DNA of 64,000 bases from Levilactobacillus fuyuanensis (GTDB lineage: Bacteria > Bacillota > Bacilli > Lactobacillales > Lactobacillaceae), in the NCBI RefSeq assembly GCF_003946395.1, contig NZ_RHNZ01000004.1:145006-209005 (forward strand), written 5' to 3'. Every line of letters begins with the position of its first letter. Within the stretch, counting starts at the first letter, position 1. Under the pieces are notes generated by a model that was not told the origin of the DNA, did no database searches, and worked only from the letters and a program-made list of their open reading frames with translations. This document shows positions 25,373-34,550 of this stretch, piece by piece. Both the position numbers and the translations under genes were made by a program.

Positions 25373-27229
25373 TTAATTGAGAATGCCTAGTTCGCGCCGA
25401 ATTTCACGAGCCTTTTCCGGCGTACTCGTAAAGATAATCCGGTCATTGAACTTCAGCAGGGTGCCCCCAGTTGGCCGGACAAAGTGGCCGTTGCGGAAAA
25501 TCTGGCTGATGGTGATGTCACCCACAAAGTCCAGGTTGCGAATCTGCTGGTCGGTGTAGCGGCGGTTACGCAGCGCCACTTCGTAGACGGCAGAGGACGA
25601 GGCCGTCATCATGCGCAGCGTCGTTGGGGCTTCAATCAGGCTCCGGAGCATGGCGATGTTGACGTTTGGCGTGTTGTAGACCTCGATACCTAAGTCATGC
25701 AGCTCGTCTTCTCGCTCGTCGAGGATATTGCGGTCCTCGAAGCGGACGATGACCCGGTTGACGCCGTACGCTTTGGCTGCTTTGGCGAGTTCGTAATTCT
25801 TATTGGCATTGAAATGCCCCAGTACCACGATATCCGCGTCAAAGACGTCTTTGTCCGTAACGTAGTCGGTATCGAGGGAGTCCAGCAGGGACACGTTGAC
25901 CTCGGAATTGTAGGTCTTGTAGTTGGCTTGTTTATCGGTGTACATGCTGATGTCATACCAGCTGTCCGCCAATTGTTGGGCGACCGGCACCGTCAGAAGG
26001 TTGGTCCCGATGAAGTGGACCGTCGACTTCTTCAAGTCTTCGGCCTCGGCGGTGTAGCCGGTGTTAAACAACAGGGGTCCCAGCACACAGGTCAGGATGG
26101 CGGCCAACAGGAAGGCCCCAGACTGTTGACTGGTGACGACCTTCATGGTTTTGGCGACTTGCAAGACGGCCAGGACCATGGTGATGGTGGTCGACGTGAT
26201 GGCCATTCCGGCAAAGGCATTGCCCCGTTTGAACCGTAACCGCAGGATGAAGTAGACGGCGGCTTTGGCGAGCAGGTAGGCGACCAGAAAGGCAGGAATC
26301 AGGAGTAGGGTGGCGGAATCGGACAGCAGGGTGCGCAGGTTCAACTCGACCCCGCTCATCATAAAGAACATCGGAATAAAGAAGCCATAACCGATACCAT
26401 CCAGACGCGTCCGGGTGTCTTCTTGCGGTTGCAGGAGCTTCATGACGATCCCGGCAACGAAGGCTCCCAGGATACCCTCGGCCCCGACGGATTCGGCGAT
26501 AACTACCATGCTGAAAATCAGGAAGAAGGCCAGCCGAATATCCAGTTGCGTCGTGGATTTATTGATGCTATTGAAGAAGGTAAAGAACGGTTTGAACCGA
26601 CGGAAGAGGACCCCAGCAGCCAGGAAGACTAGGAGTAATAGCCAGAGGGATTTGCCGCCTTTACCGAAGATGGAGGCGTAGATGGTCAGCGCAAATAGGG
26701 GAATAATTTCTCCCAACGCGGCGATCAGCAGGACCGTCTGACCAAAGGGCTTACTCAGCAGTTCCTTTTCCTTCAGCGTGGCGATGACGATTCCTAGAGA
26801 GATCGTCATGAAGATAATGGCGGCCAACCAGGGGTCCTTGAAGAGCCCGGTCCACTGGCAGATGAAGCCGAGCAGTAACGCACTAGCGGCCACAGCGACA
26901 TAGCTCGTGATGGCAATGAAGACCGGTGAGTACTTGGGCGCACTGCCGGCGACCTTGGCGGCCAGTGGCGTTTGCGGTTGCTTGCGGCGGTTGAAGAGAC
27001 TGAAATCAATCTCCATCCCACTGAGAAACATCAGGAAGATGACCCCGGTGTTTGATAATAAAGTTAACGTATCGTTGGTATGAACGATATTGAAGAGACT
27101 CGGTCCCAGCATGATGCCGACTAGGATTTCCACCACAGCGGTCGGAAGTACGGTGAGCTTGAATTTCGCCATAACTAGCGGCGTGACTAACGCGGCGGTT
27201 AAAATAATTAATAAGGAAACTTGGTCCAT
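25373..27229 (-). CDS. CPA2-type cation:proton antiporter with TrkA-like domains
   Basis: This ~618-residue Na+/H+ or K+/H+ antiporter of the KefB/CPA2 group has about twelve helices (about residues 5-390). A nucleotide-binding-like TrkA-N region (FIGTNLLTVPVAQQLADSW, about 405-520) and a TrkA-C domain (about 535-618) follow. The usual GxGxxG dinucleotide motif is degenerate (GTNLLT), so NAD(H) gating is uncertain. I take the ATG at 27229, with GGGGGTGA just upstream, over the in-frame GTG at 27238 that lies inside that site. It probably serves ion homeostasis or acid and osmotic stress. Confidence 0.87.
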   Translation of the reverse strand: MDQVSLLIILTAALVTPLVMAKFKLTVLPTAVVEILVGIMLGPSLFNIVHTNDTLTLLSNTGVIFLMFLSGMEIDFSLFNRRKQPQTPLAAKVAGSAPKYSPVFIAITSYVAVAASALLLGFICQWTGLFKDPWLAAIIFMTISLGIVIATLKEKELLSKPFGQTVLLIAALGEIIPLFALTIYASIFGKGGKSLWLLLLVFLAAGVLFRRFKPFFTFFNSINKSTTQLDIRLAFFLIFSMVVIAESVGAEGILGAFVAGIVMKLLQPQEDTRTRLDGIGYGFFIPMFFMMSGVELNLRTLLSDSATLLLIPAFLVAYLLAKAAVYFILRLRFKRGNAFAGMAITSTTITMVLAVLQVAKTMKVVTSQQSGAFLLAAILTCVLGPLLFNTGYTAEAEDLKKSTVHFIGTNLLTVPVAQQLADSWYDISMYTDKQANYKTYNSEVNVSLLDSLDTDYVTDKDVFDADIVVLGHFNANKNYELAKAAKAYGVNRVIVRFEDRNILDEREDELHDLGIEVYNTPNVNIAMLRSLIEAPTTLRMMTASSSAVYEVALRNRRYTDQQIRNLDFVGDITISQIFRNGHFVRPTGGTLLKFNDRIIFTSTPEKAREIRRELGILN

Positions 27230-27525
27230 AACTGTCACCCCCGAAAAAATATCTTCTCAATTATAACAAAGTTGGGCGAAACTAGCCGACATTAAGCAGT
27301 CACATTCCTTTATTTATAAGGGGATTAAGTGTAGAATTGTAAGTCGAATTATTAGCCTTAACGGCGCTGAATCCGGGGGAGCGTAAGCAGTATCGGTGGC
27401 AATGATGGCCCTGTAAAGTGAGGCGCATCAGCCATTGATCCTGGCGGTCTACATAAGCGGCGTTAGGGCACGATGATTAGGTATTTCACGACTAGGTTGC
27501 CCGGTTAATTCGAGGAGGGATTGGC

Positions 27526-29820
27526 TTGCCAGATTCAATCAAGGCTCATGAGCAAGAACATTTAGATGAAGTGGTCGCGAAGATCAAGGTCGCGCAGACT
27601 GAATCCAAGAAGCGGATCGATTCTGCCGAGGATGACGAGGCGGGAATTCGCAAAAACTTTGTCAACGACTTACGAATCAAGACGGACAGTTACGAAGGTA
27701 TTCTGGAAACGGCGCTATCCGTGCGTCAGCAACAACAGATGTTGGCTGAACGTCAGAACAGTTGGCAACATGCGACGACGGAACTGTCGACGCTGAAGCG
27801 GTTGGAAAAGAAGGCCTACTTTGCCCGTATCGATTTCCAAGAAGGGGCCAAGTCCAAGCCGGAAACCATCTATATTGGGCTGGGATCGTTCTCTGATTCC
27901 CCCGATCATTTTCTGATCTACGACTGGCGGGCACCCATCTCCAGCATTTACTACGATGGCGAGTTGGGTGACGTCAGCTATCAGACGCCCGATGGGGAAC
28001 AGACCGTGGATGTTCAACTCAAACGGCAATTCCAGATTGAGGACGGCACGATCATCACGCTCTACGACACCGACCAAACGGTGACCGACCAGATGCTGCT
28101 GTCCGCGTTGAGCGAACACTCCGATACCAAGATGAAGAGTATCGTGACGACCATTCAGAAGGAACAAAACCGGATCATCCGAGACACCGGTTCCGACCTG
28201 CTATTCGTGCAGGGAGCTGCGGGGTCTGGGAAGACGGCGGCGATTCTACAACGGGTCGCCTACCTGTTGTACCGTTACCGGGGCCATTTGACGGCCGGCC
28301 AAGTCATGCTGTTCTCGCCGAACCAACTGTTCAACGACTACATCGACCAGGTCTTGCCAGAACTCGGTGAGCACAACATGGTCCAGATGACGTACTATCA
28401 GTACGCTGGCCGTCGCTTACCGAAGATCGACGTGGAAACGCTGGCCCAACGGTTTGGCGAAACCAACACGCCCGCTCAGGAACGCATCAGTCGCCTGAAG
28501 GGGAGCTTGGAGTTCTTCGACGCCGTGACCGGTTACGCCGACCATTTGGAAAGTACCGATATGGTCTTCAGAAATATTAAATTCAACGGGAAAGTCTTTA
28601 TCCCGAAAGAAAAAATTCAAGAAATTTACTACAGCTTTAATCGGAACTATCACCTGTCCAACCGGCTTCAGGCGACGAAGGAAGCCCTGATTCGGATTCT
28701 CAACCGGCGAATCTCCAGCGAAATGAAGACGAAGTGGGTTGAAGATACGATTCAGGACCTCGACCGTGAACATCTGAACGCGTTGTACGGGGATGAACCA
28801 CGGGAGTTTGAATCTGCCGACAAGGAGTTCCAATTCCTAGCACGGAAGGTCGTCATGCAGTCATTTGGCCCGATTCGTAAGGCCATCGTGCGGGCCCGGT
28901 TTCTGAGCATCAATAACCAGTACGTGCACATGCTGCGGGACATGCCGAACCGCATTGAGCTGCAGGACTATCACATCAGCGCGGCAGATTGGCAAGCTAG
29001 TGTGGAAGAGTCCGTGGCTAAGCTGCGCGATCACAGCATGCAGCTGGTCGATACCACGCCGTACCTGTACCTCTACGATAAGATGACTGGGAAGGCTGGC
29101 GAACGCGACATGCGCTACGTCTTCCTGGATGAAATTCAGGACTACAACGCCTTTCAACTGGCGTTTTTGAAATTCAGTTTCCCTCGCGCACGTTTCACGA
29201 TGCTGGGAGACCTGAACCAGGCCATCTTCACCAAGGAAAATAGCCGCACGCTGTTGCAGGAGCTCAGTACGATGTTTGATCCGGACAAGACTAAGGTCGT
29301 CCAGTTAACGCAGTCGTACCGGTCCACGCAGCAGGTGACGGACTTCACCAAGCATATCTTGAAGAACGGTGAAGCGGTCACGGCCTTTGATCGTGAAGGC
29401 GAATTGCCAACGGTCACGGTCGCTGCGGACGAAGCGGACGGCTTGCAGCGGGTCATTGACCTGGTCAAGCAAAACGATGCCGAGAACGAGACGACGGCGA
29501 TTATTGGCAAGGACCTGGCAGATTGTCGGGACCTGACCGAAAAGTTGCGGGAACAAGGCGTAGCGGTCACCCTGATTCAGTCGGAAAATCAACGACTGGC
29601 ACCGGGACTGATTGTGGTCCCATCATTCCTGGCCAAGGGGTTGGAATTCGATGCGGTTATTGTTTGGCAGGCATCGGCTAGCCGCTTTGGGGCAGACGAT
29701 GAACGCCAGTTGCTCTACACCATTTGCTCACGGGCAATGCACCGGCTGAGCTTGGTGGCGGTGGGCGAGGTTTCCCCACTCCTGAGCGACGTCCCAACCG
29801 ATGAGTATGAAATGGTCTAA
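27526..29820 (+). CDS. helD: RNA polymerase recycling helicase-like ATPase HelD
   Basis: This 764-residue UvrD/Rep-like superfamily 1 ATPase is of the HelD class, which in Bacillus removes stalled RNA polymerase from DNA. The N-terminal coiled coil (about 10-80, HLDEVVAKIKVAQTESKKRI) inserts into the polymerase in known HelD structures. Walker A GAAGSGKTA is near residue 230, motif II is VFLDEIQDY, and a Q/R-rich motif lies at TQSYRSTQQV. The start is TTG with GAGGAGGG eight bases upstream. The codons for its last residues form the left arm of structured element B3. Confidence 0.9.
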   Translation: MPDSIKAHEQEHLDEVVAKIKVAQTESKKRIDSAEDDEAGIRKNFVNDLRIKTDSYEGILETALSVRQQQQMLAERQNSWQHATTELSTLKRLEKKAYFARIDFQEGAKSKPETIYIGLGSFSDSPDHFLIYDWRAPISSIYYDGELGDVSYQTPDGEQTVDVQLKRQFQIEDGTIITLYDTDQTVTDQMLLSALSEHSDTKMKSIVTTIQKEQNRIIRDTGSDLLFVQGAAGSGKTAAILQRVAYLLYRYRGHLTAGQVMLFSPNQLFNDYIDQVLPELGEHNMVQMTYYQYAGRRLPKIDVETLAQRFGETNTPAQERISRLKGSLEFFDAVTGYADHLESTDMVFRNIKFNGKVFIPKEKIQEIYYSFNRNYHLSNRLQATKEALIRILNRRISSEMKTKWVEDTIQDLDREHLNALYGDEPREFESADKEFQFLARKVVMQSFGPIRKAIVRARFLSINNQYVHMLRDMPNRIELQDYHISAADWQASVEESVAKLRDHSMQLVDTTPYLYLYDKMTGKAGERDMRYVFLDEIQDYNAFQLAFLKFSFPRARFTMLGDLNQAIFTKENSRTLLQELSTMFDPDKTKVVQLTQSYRSTQQVTDFTKHILKNGEAVTAFDREGELPTVTVAADEADGLQRVIDLVKQNDAENETTAIIGKDLADCRDLTEKLREQGVAVTLIQSENQRLAPGLIVVPSFLAKGLEFDAVIVWQASASRFGADDERQLLYTICSRAMHRLSLVAVGEVSPLLSDVPTDEYEMV

Positions 29821-30043
29821 AACTGTGTGTAAAAGTACGCCTTACCGGGTGGTAAAAATCGGCCGTGACGCTGTGGGCGGACGCCGGAAGCCGAAGAGCG
29901 GTCTTCCGGCTTGGTCTTGAACCTCTGAGAAACGAGTTTCAAAGCCACCAATTCTCTAAGTGGCTCTGCCACTAAGAGAATTCCCACGGCTGAGCCGATT
30001 TTCGCCACCCTCACGGCTTACACGGTGGCTGACCATTTCATAC
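29805..30043 (+). repeat. Structured intergenic element, subfamily B, copy B3
   Basis: The core is 29838-30024, in sense after helD and before a terminator. GTATGAAATGGTC (29805-29817), which is the end of the helD coding sequence, is perfectly complementary to GACCATTTCATAC (30031-30043). The internal basal stem pairs 29847-29863 with 29994-30010. Hairpin 1 is GCCGGAAGCC...GGTCTTCCGGC. Hairpin 3 is AATTCTCTTAG-like on both sides of a GGC/GCC tip. Confidence 0.9.
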
Positions 30044-30096
30044 GGATCTGGTCGGCAGCTTAGGGCAGTTTTGATTTAATAATTTGATAGCAATCG

Positions 30097-30128
30097 AGGT
30101 CAAGCTCAGTGATGGGTTTGGCCTTTTT
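30097..30128 (+). terminator. Terminator after helD and element B3
   Basis: AGGTCAAGCTCA (30097-30108) faces TGGGTTTGGCCT (30113-30124) and is followed by T's. It is nearly the same as the terminator at 30566-30597. Confidence 0.85.
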
Positions 30129-30251
30129 GCTATCTAAGGGAATTTGAAATCATATTATTTGATGGTTACTATCGTATTTTAGTCATAGATATGGCATTAA
30201 ATGTGGTACCTGTGACTTAATTTGATTTGGCCTAAGTTGATTGCGAACACT

Positions 30252-30480
30252 GGGTGGTGAAAAACAGTCGCCTCCGCCTGTCAGGGATTCCACCTGCTGT
30301 GGGACCGGTGAGAGCCTGTGAAGCGGTCTCTCGCCTCGACTTGAAGCCTCGCCAGAACCGCGAGTCTTCAAGTGCGTCCTGCGATGTAAGGCCGGGAAGA
30401 AACAAGCGCCCGGTCTAACGTCGCTGTCACGGCTGGCTCCATCCCTGACAGGCTACGGCTAAGTGCATTTTTCACTACCC
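30252..30480 (+). repeat. Structured intergenic element, A core in B-like arms, copy A11
   Basis: The core is 30269-30460. Hairpin 1 is GGTGAGAG/CTCTCGCC. Hairpin 3 is GCGATGTAAGGCCGGG/CCCGGTCTAACGTCGC. The arms GGGTGGTGAAAAA (30252-30264) and TTTTTCACTACCC (30468-30480) pair throughout, counting one G-U. They resemble the basal stem of subfamily B (compare B3), and the right side continues into CTCACGGCTTACA as B3 does. An A core therefore occupies a B frame. Confidence 0.83.
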
Positions 30481-30565
30481 TCACGGCTTACATGGTGGTC
30501 GATCATTTCATACGGATCTGTTCGGCAGCGTGTGTCTGAGTTGGGTAATTATTAAATAACAATCA

Positions 30566-30597
30566 AGGTCAAGCTCAGCAATGAGTTTGGCCTTTTT
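30566..30597 (+). terminator. Duplicated terminator upstream of coaA
   Basis: AGGTCAAGCTCA (30566-30577) and TGAGTTTGGCCT (30582-30593) pair and are followed by T's. It is the second copy of the 30097-30128 terminator, part of a ~130-bp direct duplication. Confidence 0.85.
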
Positions 30598-30748
30598 ATT
30601 TGGCTATTTTTCGCGATTGGTAGTAGCTAGGGTGAGGGACGATTGTCTGGCCAATCTCGCGTTAAACTTTCTCAGCGAACCACGAGGAATCCACCGTTAT
30701 CTGCGGTATAATGGGGCTAATTATTTCTGAAAAAGTTGAGGTGTCCCC

Positions 30749-31672
30749 ATGTCAGATCCCATCAATTACAATGCGTTTACCCGTGCTCAGTGGCGGGCGT
30801 TTTCCGACGATGCGACGTTGCCGTTGACCCAGGAAAGCCTGCGGCAAGTTAAGGCCTTTAACGACCGGATTTCCCTGCAAGACGTTCAGGATATTTATAT
30901 TCCGTTGGTGCACTTGTTGCGGTTAGAATTTGATCACTACCAGCAGCTTCAGCAGGCCAAGGCCCGCTTTTTGCAACGGCCAGCGCACCGGGTGCCCTTT
31001 ATCATCGGCATTGCCGGGAGCGTGGCCGTCGGGAAGAGTACCACGGCGCGGCTACTGGAAGTCTTACTGAATCACTACTTTCAAGGACAGCGCATTCAGC
31101 TGATCACGACCGATGGGTTCCTCTACAGCAATGAGGAGCTGAAGAAGCGCAATCTCATGGCGCGTAAGGGCTTCCCGGAGAGCTATGATATGGCTGGGCT
31201 GATTCGCTTCCTAAATAGCGTGAAGGCCGGGCAATCGCTGATTAAGGCACCGGTCTATTCCCACAAAATCTATGACATCGTTCCTGAGCAGTATGAATAT
31301 ATCGTCCATCCAGACGTGCTAATTGTGGAGGGCATTAATACCCTGCAATTACCGACCAATGAACAAATTTATGTGAGCGATTTTACTGACTTCTCCCTGT
31401 ACGTGGACGCCGATCCTGGGTTAATTGAGGACTGGTTCCTGGAACGGTTCGACTTGTTACTGAACACGGCCTTTCAGGACCCAACCAACTACTATTATCC
31501 GTATGCGATTGGCGGACATGACCAGGCCATCGCCAAGGCCAAGCAGGTTTGGCACGATATTGACTTAAAAAATCTGGAGGAATACATTCTGCCCACGCGT
31601 AACCGGGCGGATATGATTATTCACAAGACGTTCCATCACCGGGTGGATCGGCTGTTGTTGCGGAAATATTAG
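30749..31672 (+). CDS. coaA: Type I pantothenate kinase
   Basis: This 307-residue kinase catalyses ATP-dependent phosphorylation of pantothenate, the first step of coenzyme A synthesis. Walker A is GSVAVGKST (90-98). Other family features are TTDGFLYSNEELK and KGFPESYDM before the substrate pocket, and the segment VEGINTLQ. The length is typical of CoaA. A TATAAT box at 30707-30712 lies 36 bases upstream without a good -35. The start follows a weak GTTGAGGTG. A GNAT gene follows 11 bases later. Confidence 0.95.
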   Translation: MSDPINYNAFTRAQWRAFSDDATLPLTQESLRQVKAFNDRISLQDVQDIYIPLVHLLRLEFDHYQQLQQAKARFLQRPAHRVPFIIGIAGSVAVGKSTTARLLEVLLNHYFQGQRIQLITTDGFLYSNEELKKRNLMARKGFPESYDMAGLIRFLNSVKAGQSLIKAPVYSHKIYDIVPEQYEYIVHPDVLIVEGINTLQLPTNEQIYVSDFTDFSLYVDADPGLIEDWFLERFDLLLNTAFQDPTNYYYPYAIGGHDQAIAKAKQVWHDIDLKNLEEYILPTRNRADMIIHKTFHHRVDRLLLRKY

Positions 31673-31683
31673 GAGGGAACGCG

Positions 31684-32274
31684 ATGCTTCGAGACGCAAC
31701 CATTGTGGACGCCGATTCCGTCGCGATGCTGGTGCTTCACGAGTTGGAGCGACGGCAACTACGGCGGTTACGGCGTCTGAGTAAGGAGCAGTTGTCCCAG
31801 CTTTTATTTGTTGGCTATCATCAGCTGGCGTTTCGCTACGGCTATCCTCTGGCACGGGTGTATCAGAACCAGGGTGTCGCGGTTGGCGTAGCCTATGGTT
31901 ATCCAGCGGCGGTTGAGAGCACGCTGGATAATCAGTGGACGGCGTTGTTTGAGCGGTTGCAGGTCGCACCGCCCCAGCAGGCGGTGGTGACACCGCGGGC
32001 CCGTCCCGATGAGTGGTATCTGGATATGCTGACGGTTCGCGGTCGGTACCAGGGCAAGACCTATCAGGGTTGGTGGTTTGCCGAGTGGCTGATGGGGGAT
32101 GCGATTCACCGCGCCAGATTGAGTGGCGCCAACACCATGGGGATGGACGTGCGGCCGGGGAGTTCTCTCGCGAAGCTTGCGGCCCAGTACGGTTTTGTGG
32201 CGGTTGAACGCCGGAAGCTGGATCGGCAGACGTATTTTCATTTACGATTGAATTTGCGGGGAAATAAATGGTAG
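31684..32274 (+). CDS. GNAT-family N-acetyltransferase
   Basis: This 196-residue protein has a GNAT-like core. The segment WYLDMLTVRGRYQGKTYQGW corresponds to beta4 and the acetyl-CoA pyrophosphate loop; the usual RGxGxG is RYQGKTYQ. NTMGMDVRPGSSLAKLAAQYGF corresponds to the last strand and helix. The substrate is unknown. It follows coaA by 11 bases with TAGGAGGGA, so the two are probably co-transcribed. Confidence 0.8.
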   Translation: MLRDATIVDADSVAMLVLHELERRQLRRLRRLSKEQLSQLLFVGYHQLAFRYGYPLARVYQNQGVAVGVAYGYPAAVESTLDNQWTALFERLQVAPPQQAVVTPRARPDEWYLDMLTVRGRYQGKTYQGWWFAEWLMGDAIHRARLSGANTMGMDVRPGSSLAKLAAQYGFVAVERRKLDRQTYFHLRLNLRGNKW

Positions 32275-32352
32275 CCGGTCAGCTGGAACCACTTAGGCGG
32301 CGAAACCGATTGACGGGTGAAACAATTCTCCCTGATTTCTGTTGGATTTAGA

Positions 32353-32381
32353 TTGACCCGCGTTTCAGAAATCGGTATGAT
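32353..32381 (+). promoter_or_regulatory. Promoter of guaA
   Basis: -35 TTGACC (32353-32358), a 17-base spacer and -10 TATGAT (32376-32381), 35 bases before the start. The leader is short, so no room remains for a purine riboswitch. Confidence 0.82.
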
Positions 32382-32416
32382 AGTACCAATGTTGAAAAGA
32401 AGAAAGGGTGAATGGC

Positions 32417-33973
32417 TTGGCAAACGTTGATATGTCCAAATTCGATAAGATTATCGTCTTGGACTTCGGAAGTCAATATAATCAATTGATTACGCGCCGG
32501 ATTCGTGACATGGGCGTTTACTCTGAATTGAAGGCGCACACCATGAGTGCGGCCGAAATCAAGGCTTGGGGCCCCAAGGGGATTATCTTCTCCGGGGGAC
32601 CAAACAGCGTGTACGACAGCAGTGCGTTTAACGTTGACCCTGAGATCTTCGAGTTAGGGATTCCGATTCTGGGAATCTGTTATGGGATGCAACTGATGGC
32701 CCACAGTTTGACTGGTGGGAAGGTTGAATCTGCTGACAACCGTGAATATGGACGGGCGGACATCACCGTACTGAGCGATGACGCAAAACTATTCAAGGGC
32801 ACGCCGAAGACCCAGACGGTGTGGATGAGCCACGGTGACTTGGTGACCCAAGTGCCCGATGGCTTCGAACGTGTCGCAACGAGCGAAAACTGCCCGATCT
32901 CTGCCATGCAAGACGTTGACCGGAACTTCTACGGGATTCAATTCCACGCGGAAGTGCGTAACACGACATACGGTAATGACATTCTGAAGCACTTTGCTTT
33001 CGATGTCTGTGGTGCAGAATCCAACTGGTCGATGGATGACTTCATTGATCTGCAGATCGAGCACATCCGTGAGATGGTCGGCGACAAGCAGGTCTTGTTA
33101 GGCTTATCCGGTGGGGTAGATTCCTCCGTGGTCGGCGTGCTCTTGCACAAGGCAATTGGGTCGCAGCTGACCAGTATCTTCGTGGATCACGGCCTGTTGC
33201 GGAAGGGTGAAGCCAAGCAAGTTATGGACAGCCTGGAAGGGAAATTCGGTCTGAACATCGTTAAAGTCGATGCTCAGGACCGGTTCCTCGGCAAGCTGGC
33301 CGGCGTCACTGAACCCGAAAAGAAACGTAAGATTATCGGTAACGAGTTCATTCAAGTCTTTAACGACGAAGCGCAAAAGCTCGATGGGATCGACTTCCTG
33401 GCACAAGGGACGTTGTATACCGACGTGATTGAAAGTGGAACCGACACGGCGCAGACGATTAAGTCTCACCATAACGTGGGTGGTTTGCCGGAAGACATGC
33501 ACTTCCAGTTGATCGAACCATTGCGTTCATTGTTCAAGGATGAAGCCCGTGAGTTGGGTGAAAAGTTGGGGATGCCTAGCGACCTCGTGTGGCGGCAACC
33601 ATTCCCTGGTCCCGGTTTAGGGATTCGGGTCCTTGGCGAAATCACGCCAGAGAAGTTACAAATCGTCCGCGATAGTGACTTGATTCTGCGTGAGGAAATC
33701 AAGAAGGCCGGCCTCGACCGCGATATTTGGCAATACTTTACGGTCTTACCAAACATCAAGAGTGTCGGTGTCATGGGTGACGGCCGGACCTACGACTACG
33801 CCGTGGGTATCCGGGCCGTAACGTCGATCGACGGGATGACCGCCGATTTCGCCCGTATTCCATGGGACGTGCTGCAGGAGATCTCTGTCCGCATCGTAAA
33901 CGAAGTGGATCACGTAAACCGTATCCTGTATGATGTGACGAGTAAGCCGCCTTCGACAATTGAGTGGGAATAA
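32417..33973 (+). CDS. guaA: GMP synthase (glutamine-hydrolysing)
   Basis: This 518-residue enzyme converts XMP to GMP using glutamine and ATP. The N-terminal class I amidotransferase domain has the nucleophile Cys88 (GICYGMQ) with His177 and Glu179 (FHAEV; the usual proline is alanine). The ATP pyrophosphatase domain has SGGVDSS at 231-237, and a C-terminal dimerisation domain follows. The TTG at 32417 gives the expected [10 protein letters not shown] start, with AAAGGG eight bases upstream. An in-frame GTG at 32408 lies inside that site. Confidence 0.95.
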   Translation: MANVDMSKFDKIIVLDFGSQYNQLITRRIRDMGVYSELKAHTMSAAEIKAWGPKGIIFSGGPNSVYDSSAFNVDPEIFELGIPILGICYGMQLMAHSLTGGKVESADNREYGRADITVLSDDAKLFKGTPKTQTVWMSHGDLVTQVPDGFERVATSENCPISAMQDVDRNFYGIQFHAEVRNTTYGNDILKHFAFDVCGAESNWSMDDFIDLQIEHIREMVGDKQVLLGLSGGVDSSVVGVLLHKAIGSQLTSIFVDHGLLRKGEAKQVMDSLEGKFGLNIVKVDAQDRFLGKLAGVTEPEKKRKIIGNEFIQVFNDEAQKLDGIDFLAQGTLYTDVIESGTDTAQTIKSHHNVGGLPEDMHFQLIEPLRSLFKDEARELGEKLGMPSDLVWRQPFPGPGLGIRVLGEITPEKLQIVRDSDLILREEIKKAGLDRDIWQYFTVLPNIKSVGVMGDGRTYDYAVGIRAVTSIDGMTADFARIPWDVLQEISVRIVNEVDHVNRILYDVTSKPPSTIEWE

Positions 33974-33995
33974 TTCCCATGACTTAGTTGAGTGA

Positions 33996-34022
33996 AAATG
34001 CCGACAATACGGCATTTATTAA
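33996..34022 (+). terminator. First terminator of guaA
   Basis: AAATGCCG (33996-34003) pairs with CGGCATTT (34010-34017), followed by a T-rich tail. Confidence 0.7.
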
Positions 34023-34091
34023 GAACACTGCAAGTCGAATTTAGCTTAAAATCAAATAGTTCCCTACCAGAAACTTTGGTAATGGATACTG

Positions 34092-34145
34092 AAAAGGACA
34101 GCTACTGCCGAGAAATTGGCTAGCAGCTGTCCTTTTAATTTCTTA
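34092..34145 (+). terminator. Second terminator of guaA
   Basis: AAAAGGACAGCT (from 34092) pairs with AGCTGTCCTTTT (to 34136), followed by AATTTCTT. The hairpin is strong but the T tract is interrupted. Confidence 0.75.
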
Positions 34146-34160
34146 TAGTTGCATTAGAAC

Positions 34161-34189
34161 TTGACACACATGTTAAAATTGATTTACTA
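34161..34189 (+). promoter_or_regulatory. Promoter of the small gene leader
   Basis: Perfect -35 TTGACA (34161-34166), a 17-base spacer and a weaker -10 TTACTA (34184-34189). It starts a ~130-base leader that meets a terminator before the gene. Confidence 0.6.
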
Positions 34190-34264
34190 AAACAAGTTTA
34201 ATGCCACACCTACAAATTAATTTTCACTTACATACAAGCCTGTTTTTTATTTAGTAGCGGCGTT

Positions 34265-34307
34265 AAGCTAGCTTTAACCAATTCGGTTGAGGCTAGCTTA
34301 TTTTTTT
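34265..34307 (+). terminator. Leader terminator immediately before the small gene
   Basis: AAGCTAGCTTTAACC (34265-34279) pairs with GGTTGAGGCTAGCTT (34285-34299), then A and seven T. The T tract runs directly into the AGGGG ribosome site of the following gene, which is the layout of a transcription attenuator. Confidence 0.8.
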
Positions 34308-34322
34308 AGGGGTGAATGGCGT

Positions 34323-34550
34323 ATGGAAAAAGTAGAGAATCCGTTGTTGAGTCGATTACAGTTGTTGCAAGATTTGAAGTTTCTGATTGACCAGGGGTCG
34401 GACCACCGGATTGATTACAGAAGATTTCGTATTTTTGAAATTAAGCTACCGACTAGTGATATTGATTTAGTGGCCGAGTATCAAGCTTATGCGGGTCAGT
34501 ATACGCTGGCCGAAATCGCAAATCTAATTGTAAAGAAGTACCAACTATAG
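34323..34550 (+). CDS. Small protein of unknown function (75 aa)
   Basis: This charged, probably helical 75-residue protein (MEKVENPLLSRLQLLQDLKF start) has no cysteine, signal or membrane segment. I do not recognise the family. The ATG at 34323 is chosen because it follows AGGGGTG; an upstream TTG lies in the terminator stem. It is preceded by its own promoter and a leader terminator. Its end overlaps the end of the convergent XRE gene by six bases. Confidence 0.6.
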   Translation: MEKVENPLLSRLQLLQDLKFLIDQGSDHRIDYRRFRIFEIKLPTSDIDLVAEYQAYAGQYTLAEIANLIVKKYQL

